A DNA stretch of 64,000 nt from contig JAGVWA010000001.1 of the NCBI GenBank assembly GCA_018304505.1, forward strand, positions 1 to 64,000, in the 5' to 3' direction. This DNA is from Nanobdellati archaeon. Its GTDB lineage: Archaea > B1Sed10-29 > JAGVWA01. A program made the position numbers and the translations under genes. This document shows, in pieces, positions 15,992 through 23,685 of the stretch; the first letter of the stretch is position 1, and every line of letters starts with the position of its first letter. The notes under the pieces are model-generated. The model saw only the letters and a list, made by a program, of their open reading frames with translations. It ran no database searches and was not told the DNA's origin.

Positions 15992-16267
15992 TTATAGGCG
16001 GGCAAGTATGTCCTTGCGCTGCGACAGCCACTCCGTTACCTCGTCCTTTACCGGAGTATTGCTGCCGTTATCAGCAGTGCGCCTGAGGCAAACTTCGGTG
16101 AGGCCCCTAAGAACCACAAAGGTGTCAGGCGATCTGGGAATGCCCTTGCTATCCATGCGTACGCGCTTGCCATTAACCTTTAAATCAACAGCAGGGTCCC
16201 AACTCGTAAGCTTATCGTTCATGAGAACCCGCGCATCACTGTTGCTAACCTCTTCGACTTGCCACAC
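15992..16267 (-). CDS. MW-family small protein 2
   Basis: A 91-residue paralogue of the neighbouring MW protein 1, which begins 16 nt after its stop codon. Shared features are the MWxVxxV start, VNGKRVRM turn, PDTFVVL strand and a final DEVTEWL helix. A strong AGAGGTGAT Shine-Dalgarno on the minus strand (about 16273-16281) suits the GTG at 16267, which also aligns with the paralogue; GTG 16276 is a second choice. Function is unknown. The tandem duplication is visible directly in the sequence. Confidence 0.65.
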   Translation of the reverse strand: MWQVEEVSNSDARVLMNDKLTSWDPAVDLKVNGKRVRMDSKGIPRSPDTFVVLRGLTEVCLRRTADNGSNTPVKDEVTEWLSQRKDILARL

Positions 16268-16358
16268 ATTAATCACCTCTAATGTTCTCTGTCATTAATT
16301 TTAATTATATTTCAGTTTTGCCCACGGGCATTTTTATACCTTGCCCATGCCCCCTGAC

Positions 16359-16610
16359 TTAACCCTTGATGTCCTCATTATACGGGCCTAAGAGGGCTTC
16401 GTGCAGGCGTGTTATTGCGCCGTCTTCATTGTTCTCCACGCCCCTTAGAAGGTCAGATGCTGATGGGGGGTAAATCCGCTCTAATTGCTCGCCCTCTGCG
16501 GGGTCAAGAATCAAGGCCTCATCAGTGTCCCCTATCTGTATTACAACTGCGGCATTGCCACTTTTTAGATGCACCTCAGCCTGTTCCATTGACGCTTTCT
16601 TAAGCCACAT
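16359..16610 (-). CDS. Small acidic protein starting Met-Trp (possible MW family)
   Basis: An 83-residue protein starting MWLKKASMEQAEVHL, with a strand-rich first half and an acidic helical second half (SASDLLRGVENNEDGAI). It shares the Met-Trp start and an early Ala-x-x-hydrophobic pattern with the MW proteins next to it, but the similarity beyond residue 20 is weak. A TTTAAATA box on the minus strand (16649-16642) overlaps the divergent phosphatase-like gene's promoter. No function is recognised. Confidence 0.55.
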   Translation of the reverse strand: MWLKKASMEQAEVHLKSGNAAVVIQIGDTDEALILDPAEGEQLERIYPPSASDLLRGVENNEDGAITRLHEALLGPYNEDIKG

Positions 16611-16641
16611 GTTTTAACCAGTTATTTTTTGCACATAATAG

Positions 16642-16650
16642 TATTTAAAG
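16642..16650 (+). promoter_or_regulatory. TATA box shared by divergent genes
   Basis: TATTTAAAG lies about 25 bp before ATG 16671 on the plus strand. Because it is nearly symmetrical it can also serve the minus-strand gene starting at 16610. Confidence 0.5.
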
Positions 16651-16670
16651 CTTCCCCGTCTCACTCATGT

Positions 16671-16961
16671 ATGAACTTGCTGTTCGTGTGCCGCGCAGGC
16701 CTCCAAAGATCGCCGACTGCAGCCAAGCTCTTTAATGGCAAGTACAGTGGGATGTACGACGTGACGAAAGAAAACGTGGAATGGGCCGACCTCATTATTG
16801 TTTTCGAGGACACGCAGGAAAACCTCATAAAATCATTGTATCCAGAGCACGCGCACAAGCTCAGGAATCTCAACATACCTGACCTGTACCCACGCGATGA
16901 CCCTGAGCTAATTCGGCTGCTGAATGAGAAGGTGCCGCAATTACTTGATTCGGGCCGTTGA
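16671..16961 (+). CDS. Low-molecular-weight phosphatase-like protein
   Basis: A 96-residue protein with the phosphate-binding loop C-x5-R-S at the N-terminus (FVCRAGLQRSPTAAKLF, Cys at residue 7), as in low-molecular-weight tyrosine phosphatases. It is shorter than the 150-residue enzymes. The segment LNIPDLYPRDDPELIRLL matches the small family whose members carry IPD-Y-DPEL at this place and presumably supplies the general acid. The substrate is unknown. It overlaps the convergent Lrp-type regulator by 21 bp. Confidence 0.78.
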   Translation: MNLLFVCRAGLQRSPTAAKLFNGKYSGMYDVTKENVEWADLIIVFEDTQENLIKSLYPEHAHKLRNLNIPDLYPRDDPELIRLLNEKVPQLLDSGR

Positions 16962-17516
16962 TGCTGCTGACGGATGAACCACGTTGCAATTGGCGCAGCT
17001 CTCTGGATTCAAGCAGTTGTTCCTCTGGACTTCCGAAACCAAATTTAGTTTGAACAGAAAATCGTTGCTCGCCGAGACAACAACATTGACGTTAATGTCT
17101 GAGACCCCCTCCTCGCTGCGGATGTGGTTAGTGATGATCTCGTCAATCTTCTTGAGACCCTCTGACACGAGGAAAACTGAAACGTTGTTCTTGCCGCTCA
17201 TTATAAAGCCGTTGACGAAGAAGCTGCATTTCCTCATTTTCTCAAGGAACATGTTGGGGTTGCTGGCCGTCAAGTCAACGCGGGCGAGGAACAAGCCCGA
17301 GTTAGTGAAACTCAAGCCCACGTGGTGGTTTAGCATCCCTGTTCTTGTAAGCTTCTGAATCCGGGCGTTGACGCTGGGCTGCGATACCTTTAATCGCTCG
17401 GCTATGTCGGCCTGTGAAATTCCAGGGTTTTCCATCATCCACGTCAGGATCTTTACGTCCCTATCATCTAGGCCAAGTTTCTGCTGAATCATACCTAGTT
17501 TCTTATTCCCCAACAT
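16941..17516 (-). CDS. Lrp/AsnC-type regulator with C-terminal Cys3His motif
   Basis: A 191-residue transcription regulator. Residues 16-62 form the Lrp-type helix-turn-helix (LDDRDVKILTWMMENPG, then SQADIAERLKVSQPSVNARI). Residues 70-160 match the alpha/beta ligand-sensing domain. The last 25 residues carry C168-x5-C174-x2-C177-x3-H181, which ordinary Lrp proteins lack and which could hold a metal or Fe-S cluster. It is transcribed divergently from sufB across 104 bp containing an inverted repeat. A role as Fe-S-responsive regulator of the suf operon is the natural inference, not shown. Confidence 0.8.
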   Translation of the reverse strand: MLGNKKLGMIQQKLGLDDRDVKILTWMMENPGISQADIAERLKVSQPSVNARIQKLTRTGMLNHHVGLSFTNSGLFLARVDLTASNPNMFLEKMRKCSFFVNGFIMSGKNNVSVFLVSEGLKKIDEIITNHIRSEEGVSDINVNVVVSASNDFLFKLNLVSEVQRNNCLNPESCANCNVVHPSAASTARIK

Positions 17517-17538
17517 ATATAAAGCTTTCTATATTTTA

Positions 17539-17563
17539 TAGGGCAATAACTTATCTTACCCTA
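17539..17563. promoter_or_regulatory. Inverted repeat between regulator and sufB
   Basis: TAGGGCAA (17539-17546) and TTACCCTA (17556-17563) form a 7-of-8 dyad with a 9-bp spacer, a size suited to an Lrp-type dimer. It lies about 20 bp upstream of the sufB TATA box and beside the regulator's own promoter. Confidence 0.5.
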
Positions 17564-17580
17564 GTTTAGATATGCACCTG

Positions 17581-17593
17581 TTTTATATATATA
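17581..17593 (+). promoter_or_regulatory. TATA box of the suf operon
   Basis: TTTTATATATATA places the transcript start near 17610-17615, giving a leader of roughly 10-20 nt before ATG 17621 or 17633. Confidence 0.6.
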
Positions 17594-17620
17594 GCCATAC
17601 AGAACTATGCTAAGCACAAA

Positions 17621-19045
17621 ATGGGGATCAACATGGCTTCACAAATGGACTCGACATTCCAGATAAACCGGGAAAACTACGACCACTACAACCCTGAGGA
17701 CCTGGCGTTCAAGGCCAAGCCCGGCATAACAGAAGAGCTGGTTAGAGAAATCTCTGCCTCCAAAAACGAGCCGAACTGGATGCTGGAAAAGCGGCTCGAA
17801 GGCTACCGAAAATTCCGCGAAATGAACATGCCGGGGTGGGGCCCGGACCTCTCCAAACTTGACTTAGACGACCTGCACTACTACATCAAGCCTAACGCCA
17901 AAGACAGCGCGACAACGTGGGATGAAGTACCAACAGACATAAAAAACACGTTCGAAAAACTCGGAATCCCCGAAGCAGAACGCAACAGCCTCGCCGGCGT
18001 CGGGGCACAGTACGAGTCGCAGACAGTTTATCACAAGCTCAAGGAAGAATGGGAAAAACAAGGGATCATTTTCACTGACTGTGACGAAGCCCTCAAGAGA
18101 TACCCTGATTTAATGAAGAAGTACTTTATGACGAGTTGCGTTCCAATCGGCCTACACAAATTCTCAGCACTGCACGCCGCGGTATGGTCTGGGGGGACTT
18201 TCATCTACATTCCAAAGGACGTCAAACTCAAAACGCCGCTACAAGCGTACTTTAGAATGAACGCGCGCAAAGGCGGACAATTCGAACACACGCTCATCAT
18301 AGTAGACGAAGGCGCTGAGTGCCAGTATCTTGAAGGGTGCAGTGCCCCAACTTACACCAAAAACGCGCTGCACGCAGGCTGCGTAGAGATCCATGTAATG
18401 AAAAACGCGCGCTGTCGTTACAGCAGCATTGAAAACTGGAGTTCCAATACATACAACCTAAACACCAAGCGCGCCGTAGTCGAGGAAAACGGCATCATCG
18501 AATGGGTAAACGGCAATTTAGGTTCAGGAGTCACTATGCTCTACCCGGCATCGATTTTGAAAGGCGACCGCTCAAAAAGCTACTTCATAGGAATCGCGTT
18601 TGCAGGCAAGAACCAGAACCAGGACACTGGAGCAAAGATAATACACATTGGCAAGAACACCAGCTCGACAACAGTTTCAAAATCAATAAGCAAGGACGGC
18701 GGAATCAGCAGCTACCGCGGCCTGCTTTCAGTAAAACCCAGCGCAAAGAACGCCAAGGCCTCGGTGAATTGCGACGCACTCATGATGGACAACATTTCAA
18801 AGAGCAACACGTACCCATCAATGGACATCAAGACAAACACGGCAAGCGTTGCACACGAAGCCACAGTAGGAAAAATTAGCGAAGAACAAATATTCTATTT
18901 AATGTCACGGGGCCTGTCCGAACAAGACGCCACGCAAATGATCGTCTCTGGCTTCATAGAACCAATAGCCAAAGAGCTCCCCCTAGAATACGCTATCGAA
19001 TTCAACCGTCTAATCCAGCTTGAGATGGAAAACAGCATCGGCTAA
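17621..19045 (+). CDS. sufB: Fe-S cluster assembly scaffold SufB
   Basis: Core scaffold of the SUF system, which builds Fe-S clusters with SufC and SufD. The 474-residue protein has the SufB-type N-terminus and a right-handed beta-helix core (KDVKLKTPLQAYFRMN, HTLIIVDEGAECQYLEGCS). The C-terminal active region contains SVNCDALMM (sulphur-accepting Cys) and HEATVGKISEEQIFYLMSR with the conserved His-Glu. ATG 17633, preceded by GGGGATCA, is an alternative start. It opens a five-gene operon with sufD, sufS, sufU and sufC. Confidence 0.95.
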   Translation: MGINMASQMDSTFQINRENYDHYNPEDLAFKAKPGITEELVREISASKNEPNWMLEKRLEGYRKFREMNMPGWGPDLSKLDLDDLHYYIKPNAKDSATTWDEVPTDIKNTFEKLGIPEAERNSLAGVGAQYESQTVYHKLKEEWEKQGIIFTDCDEALKRYPDLMKKYFMTSCVPIGLHKFSALHAAVWSGGTFIYIPKDVKLKTPLQAYFRMNARKGGQFEHTLIIVDEGAECQYLEGCSAPTYTKNALHAGCVEIHVMKNARCRYSSIENWSSNTYNLNTKRAVVEENGIIEWVNGNLGSGVTMLYPASILKGDRSKSYFIGIAFAGKNQNQDTGAKIIHIGKNTSSTTVSKSISKDGGISSYRGLLSVKPSAKNAKASVNCDALMMDNISKSNTYPSMDIKTNTASVAHEATVGKISEEQIFYLMSRGLSEQDATQMIVSGFIEPIAKELPLEYAIEFNRLIQLEMENSIG

Positions 19046-19069
19046 AGTAATTTTCAGTGATGTGGGAAA

Positions 19070-20323
19070 ATGCAGGTAACTGAACAGGAATTCGAAAACT
19101 TCATAAAACAACTAGACGAACCGGAATGGTACACACAATACCGCAAGGACTGTTTCAAGAAATTCCAAACCCTGGACATGCCAGGCTTCAAGCAAGGCCT
19201 CAACATCAAGATCCAGCCTGACTTTGACTTCAACAGTGTACGGCCAAAGGCAAAACCAGAAGTCATCAAAAAAATCACCAACCCACACGATAGAATACAG
19301 ATATACTCAGGAAACCAAATGCCGCACAACGATGAGCTAAAAGAATTCATCGCAGACAAATGGAAAGAGCCCGAAGACGAAAACAAGATCTACTACTTCA
19401 ACGAAGCATTCGCAAACGACTTCAGCATAATAACAGGAACACCAGAAAAGCCAGCAGAAATACCAACAGAAACACCAACACAAAACCAAACAGAAACACC
19501 AACACAAAACCAAACAGAAACACCAACAGAACTGAACGACTTTGCATACATAGCATATGAAATAACCGACACGCCCATAATAACAAAAACAATCATCCTC
19601 AGCAACAAGTTCATCCATGAAATAATCAACACAAAAACAAGTTCAGGAAACACCATAAAGTACACAAGCGATGACGTACGAATTCTCGGTAACGGAAATC
19701 ACGACCTTGGCTACTCAACAATACAAACCTTGGACAAACAGACCGTGCACATCCAAAAAAGAAAAGCCATCTGTGAAGCACAAATAAAGTGGAACCACTT
19801 CTGCTTCGGATCTATGTATACAAAATCAACAACCAACAGCGATGTTAATTGCCCAGGGGTGGCAAACACGAACACTACACTTTTTATTGGCGACCAAGAT
19901 CAGCAATTCGACCTATATGAAAACGTTAACAATAACGCCCCTAAAACAAGGGCGTTTATAAAAACAGTTGGCGCGCTAAAAGGTAACGCAAAGGCCCTAA
20001 CAGAAAGCCTGATCAGGGTTGACAAAAACGCTCATAATTCATATGGACATGAAGCACAGCGCACAATACTATTAAGCGAAACTGCTGAAGCGGACGCAAT
20101 CCCAAAACTTGAAATAAACAACAATGACGTCCAATGCAGCCATGCGTCAAGCGTCGGGCAAATTGATGAAGACCTGATGTTCTACCTACAAAGCAGAGGC
20201 CTAGACGACAAGACCTCGCAAAACATAGTAGTTAAAGGAACGTTCGAACCATACCTCAACATTTTCGACGAGTCTTTAGGTCAAGAGCTCGACCAAATTG
20301 TAGACAGGGCACTGAGCGGATAG
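19070..20323 (+). CDS. sufD: SufD-like Fe-S assembly protein
   Basis: Partner of SufB in the SUF scaffold. This 417-residue protein starts with a short helical domain (LDEPEWYTQYRKDCFKKF), has a divergent beta-helix core and ends with the family motif CSHASSVGQIDEDLMFYLQSRGL, which holds the conserved His. It is more divergent than SufB and carries a low-complexity insert at about residues 131-154 made of Thr/Pro/Gln/Asn repeats (TPTQNQTE units), not expected in SufD. It starts 24 nt after sufB and ends 1 nt before sufS. Confidence 0.88.
   Translation: MQVTEQEFENFIKQLDEPEWYTQYRKDCFKKFQTLDMPGFKQGLNIKIQPDFDFNSVRPKAKPEVIKKITNPHDRIQIYSGNQMPHNDELKEFIADKWKEPEDENKIYYFNEAFANDFSIITGTPEKPAEIPTETPTQNQTETPTQNQTETPTELNDFAYIAYEITDTPIITKTIILSNKFIHEIINTKTSSGNTIKYTSDDVRILGNGNHDLGYSTIQTLDKQTVHIQKRKAICEAQIKWNHFCFGSMYTKSTTNSDVNCPGVANTNTTLFIGDQDQQFDLYENVNNNAPKTRAFIKTVGALKGNAKALTESLIRVDKNAHNSYGHEAQRTILLSETAEADAIPKLEINNNDVQCSHASSVGQIDEDLMFYLQSRGLDDKTSQNIVVKGTFEPYLNIFDESLGQELDQIVDRALSG
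19460..19531 (+). repeat. 12/24-bp tandem repeat inside sufD
   Basis: Two perfect copies of a 24-bp unit (19472-19495 and 19496-19519), flanked by related 12-mers of the form ACACCAACAGAA. It encodes repeating TPTQNQTE in frame and probably expands or contracts by slippage without breaking the gene. Confidence 0.85.
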
Positions 20324-20324
20324 C

Positions 20325-21563
20325 ATGAAAATAGACAACAGCAGAGCAAAACAACTACGACTAGACTTTCCTATTCTAAATTCTAACAAAAACGGCAAGC
20401 CGATAATCTACCTCGACAACGGGGCCACGACACAAAAGCCGCAGCAAGTCATCAACGCAATCTCAGCATTCTACGAAACACAAAACGCCAACATACACCG
20501 CGGATTGTACAAACTGAGCCAAGAAGCGACAGAAGCATACGAGCAAGCCCACGCTTTTACAGAAAAATTCATCAACGCAAACCCCCATGAAGTGATCTTC
20601 ACAAGCGGCACAACCGACTCGATCAACATGCTAGCGTTCACACTCCCAGAGATTACAAATGGAAAAAACATCGTGCTAACAGAAATGGAGCACCACGCCA
20701 ACCTCGTGCCGTGGCAACAACTAGCCAAAAGAAACAGCATGAAACTTAAGTTTATCCCAATTAAAGACGACTTCACCCTAGACTACGCGGCAGCAGAACA
20801 ACTAATAACAGAGGACACTGCGATCGTTTCCATTGTGCACACATCAAACGTGCTGGGCACACAGAACGACGCCAAACGCATTTGCGCGCTCGCAAAGGAC
20901 AACAACGCAATTTCAATAATAGACGCCGCACAGTCAATTCCTCATTCAAAAATCGACGTCAAGCGCATTGACTGCGACTTCCTAGCATTTTCAGGGCACA
21001 AGATGTGCGGGCCAACAGGCACAGGGGGGTTGTATGGAAAACATGACCTTCTTGAAGAATTGCCACCATACAAAACTGGTGGGGACATGATCAGGTCAGT
21101 CAGCAAAGAAAACGCAGAATGGAACGACCTGCCGATGAAATTCGAGGCAGGCACGCCGAACATTGCCGGCGCAATCGGCCTAAGCGAGGCCATAACCTAT
21201 TTGGAAAACATCGGCATGGAAAACATAGAAGCGTGGGAAAAACAGCTGCTAAAATACGCGCTGGAAAAAACGCAAGAAGTCGGCGCAATAACAACATTCA
21301 ACCCCGGCGTAGAGAAAAGCGCCGGCATCCTCTCATTCAACATAGCAGGGATACATTCCCACGACCTGGCATCATTACTCGACGATGACAACATCTGCAT
21401 CAGGGCCGGACACCACTGCGCCATGCCCCTAATGACAAAGCTTGGCATACCCGGAACGGCAAGGGCGAGCTTCTACGTGTACAACACAACAGAAGACATC
21501 GACGCCCTCATCACTGGAATTAAACACACAAAACAAGTATTCGCAAAGGGAATACCAAAATGA
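20325..21563 (+). CDS. sufS: Cysteine desulfurase SufS
   Basis: PLP enzyme that takes sulphur from cysteine for cluster assembly. The 412-residue protein has the PLP lysine in FSGHKMCGPTGTGGLYG and the persulphide Cys in RAGHHCAMPLM, the arrangement of group II (SufS/CsdA) desulfurases. The N-terminal YLDNGATTQKP and SGTTDSIN segments are also typical. It begins 1 nt after sufD and overlaps sufU by 4 bp (ATGA). A transferase partner is provided by the adjacent SufU-like gene. Confidence 0.95.
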   Translation: MKIDNSRAKQLRLDFPILNSNKNGKPIIYLDNGATTQKPQQVINAISAFYETQNANIHRGLYKLSQEATEAYEQAHAFTEKFINANPHEVIFTSGTTDSINMLAFTLPEITNGKNIVLTEMEHHANLVPWQQLAKRNSMKLKFIPIKDDFTLDYAAAEQLITEDTAIVSIVHTSNVLGTQNDAKRICALAKDNNAISIIDAAQSIPHSKIDVKRIDCDFLAFSGHKMCGPTGTGGLYGKHDLLEELPPYKTGGDMIRSVSKENAEWNDLPMKFEAGTPNIAGAIGLSEAITYLENIGMENIEAWEKQLLKYALEKTQEVGAITTFNPGVEKSAGILSFNIAGIHSHDLASLLDDDNICIRAGHHCAMPLMTKLGIPGTARASFYVYNTTEDIDALITGIKHTKQVFAKGIPK

Positions 21564-21967
21564 GCAACATTGAAGAAACGCTATCAGAAGAAATGTACAG
21601 AGAACACATACTTGACTTGTACAAGAGCCCGCACAATTTTGGAGACCTTGAGGGTGCAACCCATAAACACAAGGGTTTCAATCCACTATGCGGCGATGAA
21701 ATAACAGTCCAATTAATAATAAAAGACGGCAAAGTACAAGCCGTAAAATTCAAAGGCCAGGGTTGTGCAATCAACATTGCATCATCATCATTACTGACTG
21801 ACGAGATTAAGGGAAAAACAACACAGGCAATTATGGAAATGAAAACGCCGGATGTCCTTGACCTGATGAAGATACCGATAAGTAGTGTAAGATTCAAGTG
21901 CGCCCTACTGGGCCTTGAGACATTGCAAAAAGCAGTACAAGGAAGTGAACCCGATGGAAATGCTTGA
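21560..21967 (+). CDS. sufU: SufU/IscU-like sulphur acceptor or scaffold
   Basis: A 135-residue protein with three conserved Cys and an Asp: NPLCGDE (C44, D46), GQGCAIN (C69) and RFKCALL (C114). These ligands bind Zn in SufU or a nascent cluster in IscU. The RFKC context is SufU-like (IscU has His-Cys), yet only 45 residues separate the second and third Cys, so the insertion of bacterial SufU is missing. It overlaps sufS by 4 bp at the start and sufC by 14 bp at the end. Confidence 0.88.
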   Translation: MSNIEETLSEEMYREHILDLYKSPHNFGDLEGATHKHKGFNPLCGDEITVQLIIKDGKVQAVKFKGQGCAINIASSSLLTDEIKGKTTQAIMEMKTPDVLDLMKIPISSVRFKCALLGLETLQKAVQGSEPDGNA

Positions 21968-22703
21968 AATCAAAGACCTGCACGTTAGTGCTAACGGAAA
22001 AGAAATCCTGAGAGGAATAAACCTGAAAATAGAACAGGGCAAGGTGACGGCGCTGATGGGCCCAAACGGCAGTGGTAAAAGTACCCTGTCAAATGTTATC
22101 ATGGGCAACCCAAAATATGAAATAACCAAAGGACAAATCCTCTTCAACGGAAGCGACATCCAGAACCTGAAACCGAATGAACGGGCGCATCTTGGAATTT
22201 TCATGTCGTTTCAGTACCCGCAAGAAATCCCGGGAGTCAGGCTCTCCAATTTTCTCAGAACAGTTCTGAACAGCTATCGAGACAAGAACGACAAACTCTC
22301 AGTAGTTGACTTCCACAACATTCTGAACGAAAAGCTTAAGCTTTTAAAAATGGACAAGGGCTTCGCAGCCAAATGGTTTTCTGGATTTTCTGGCGGAGAA
22401 AAAAAGCGGGCAGAGGTGTTGCAAATGGCAATGCTCAACCCGAAACTAGCGATACTTGATGAAACAGATTCGGGGCTTGACATCGACGCGTTAAAAGCAG
22501 TAGCTTACGGAGTCAATTCAATCATGACAAAGGACAAGGCAATACTCATCATTACGCACTACAAACGCATTCTCGATTACATAAAACCTGACCAACTCTA
22601 CGTTATGCACGATGGGAAAATAGTAAAATCAGGCACGGGCGACCTAGTAGACAAGCTTGAACAGGAAGGGTATTCTTGGATTGCCAATGAAAACGAAAAT
22701 TGA
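21954..22703 (+). CDS. sufC: SUF ATPase SufC
   Basis: ABC-type ATPase that drives the SufBD scaffold. Walker A is GPNGSGKST, the signature is FSGGEKKRAEVLQ and Walker B is AILDETDSGLDIDAL, all in SufC form; the Q-loop region reads FMSFQYPQEIPG. ATG 21954 with upstream GGAAGTG is chosen over the in-frame ATG 21915, giving 249 residues. It is the last gene of sufB-D-S-U-C. In most archaea sufC instead comes first or next to sufB, so this order is unusual. Confidence 0.94.
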   Translation: MEMLEIKDLHVSANGKEILRGINLKIEQGKVTALMGPNGSGKSTLSNVIMGNPKYEITKGQILFNGSDIQNLKPNERAHLGIFMSFQYPQEIPGVRLSNFLRTVLNSYRDKNDKLSVVDFHNILNEKLKLLKMDKGFAAKWFSGFSGGEKKRAEVLQMAMLNPKLAILDETDSGLDIDALKAVAYGVNSIMTKDKAILIITHYKRILDYIKPDQLYVMHDGKIVKSGTGDLVDKLEQEGYSWIANENEN

Positions 22704-22796
22704 CAAGAATCCGAGATGTCGGCAATCCCCAACACTTGCGACAATGCGCGAAGAAATCGGTGTACGTCGCGAATACCTTTATAAATGAAACTCAGG

Positions 22797-22808
22797 TTTA
22801 ATTATCAC
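22797..22808 (+). promoter_or_regulatory. Shared leader motif TTTAATTATCAC, copy 1
   Basis: This 12-mer lies near the predicted transcript start of the 43-residue gene (TATA-like CTTTATAAAT at 22777-22786). An identical copy occurs at 23277-23288 before the ferredoxin gene, so a shared control signal is possible. Confidence 0.35.
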
Positions 22809-22833
22809 CAACATAAAAGAAGGTGGCAAAACC

Positions 22834-22965
22834 ATGTGGCAGAACACAATTAGCGGCACCGGGCTAGAAAATACTGATCCGGACATCGAAGCAGTCTTGA
22901 GAGAATTGGACATAGGATTAAACAAAACCACACCGACCATACCCTCGGCAAAACAACTAACATAA
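22834..22965 (+). CDS. 43-residue protein with strong RBS, Met-Trp start
   Basis: A short acidic protein beginning MWQNTISGTG and containing a helix IEAVLRELDIGL. A TATA box at 22777-22786 and a Shine-Dalgarno AAGGTGG (22820-22826) about 7 nt before the ATG argue that it is translated. The Met-Trp start recalls the MW-family proteins, and it lies 28 nt before a clearer candidate member. It could be a shortened relative. No function is known. Confidence 0.55.
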   Translation: MWQNTISGTGLENTDPDIEAVLRELDIGLNKTTPTIPSAKQLT

Positions 22966-22993
22966 ATCCAATAAAACAGAAGGAGAAATTAAC

Positions 22994-23263
22994 ATGTGGG
23001 AAATTAAGCCAGTTAACAGTTTCGAAGCAATCGACTTAATAGACACCAGTAGCCCTGAAAGGCGAATGAGGTTCCAACACACGGGTCTAGACCTGAAAGA
23101 AACAATTTTCCCTGCAATTGATGGCGGCTTTGTAATACAAAGGGTATTAAACGATGGAGACGCAGTTTCGTCAGAAGCGTTTGTAGCAGAGACCGCACAT
23201 GACCTTGATCAACTTCCATCAAGCAGGGAGCCGGAAAACTGGAAGAAAGTCGAGATTTTCTAG
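22994..23263 (+). CDS. MW-family small protein 3
   Basis: An 89-residue protein starting MWEIKPVNSFEAIDL with a good Shine-Dalgarno (AGAAGGAGAAA) upstream. The pattern MW-x-[IVL]-x-x-[VL]-x4-A-x-x-[LI] is shared with the pair at 15715-16267. A glycine turn (HTGLDL) followed 16 residues later by a GGFVIQRVL strand matches their VNG...TFV segments in spacing. Sequence identity beyond these points is low. It sits between the suf operon and a ferredoxin gene, so a redox or Fe-S link is possible. Confidence 0.6.
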   Translation: MWEIKPVNSFEAIDLIDTSSPERRMRFQHTGLDLKETIFPAIDGGFVIQRVLNDGDAVSSEAFVAETAHDLDQLPSSREPENWKKVEIF

Positions 23264-23276
23264 GCAAGGCAAAAGC

Positions 23277-23288
23277 TTTAATTATCAC
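23277..23288 (+). promoter_or_regulatory. Shared leader motif TTTAATTATCAC, copy 2
   Basis: Identical to the 12-mer at 22797-22808; here 52 bp before the ferredoxin start codon. Its CTTTAATTA core may itself act as the TATA box. Confidence 0.35.
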
Positions 23289-23339
23289 TTGTGCGCCAAA
23301 GAACATCGAACCACCAAAATACAAAGGAGGAACAATAAC

Positions 23340-23597
23340 ATGGCGAAATACAAGGTAACGCTAAATCGGGAAGAATGCATCGGCGCAGGAGTCTGCGTGG
23401 CAGAAGCCCCAGAAAAATGGAAAATGAACAATGACGGAAAAGTAGACGCGCTAGATGGAACAAAAAATGGCGACAATTCGCTGCATGAATTCGAGATCAG
23501 TGAAGAGCAGCTAGACAAGGTGCTAAGGTCCGCGCAAGTGTGCCCAGTGACAGTTATACACATCAAGAACCTTGACACTGGCGAGGAACTCATCTAA
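23340..23597 (+). CDS. Single-cluster ferredoxin with three Cys ligands
   Basis: An 85-residue Pyrococcus-type ferredoxin. Cluster ligands are C13, C19 and C68 (ECIGAGVC ... AQVCPV). The position normally held by a Cys or Asp, residue 16, is Ala, which favours a [3Fe-4S] cluster or a [4Fe-4S] cluster with an open iron site. AAGGAGGAACAATAAC directly before ATG 23340 provides a strong ribosome-binding site and rules out the long upstream reading. It probably serves as electron carrier and lies downstream of the suf operon. Confidence 0.9.
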   Translation: MAKYKVTLNREECIGAGVCVAEAPEKWKMNNDGKVDALDGTKNGDNSLHEFEISEEQLDKVLRSAQVCPVTVIHIKNLDTGEELI

Positions 23598-23685
23598 ACA
23601 AAAAACCCCATTTTGAAAAAACCAAGAAAAGTATAATAACCATTAGTGATTAACTCCACTAAATAACGAAATTGGAGGGTCACTG

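Noticed and set aside
19460-19531. Tandem repeats as a possible CRISPR array
   Set aside because: Units are 12/24 bp without spacers and in frame with sufD; they encode TPTQNQTE repeats. No CRISPR array or cas genes occur in the window.
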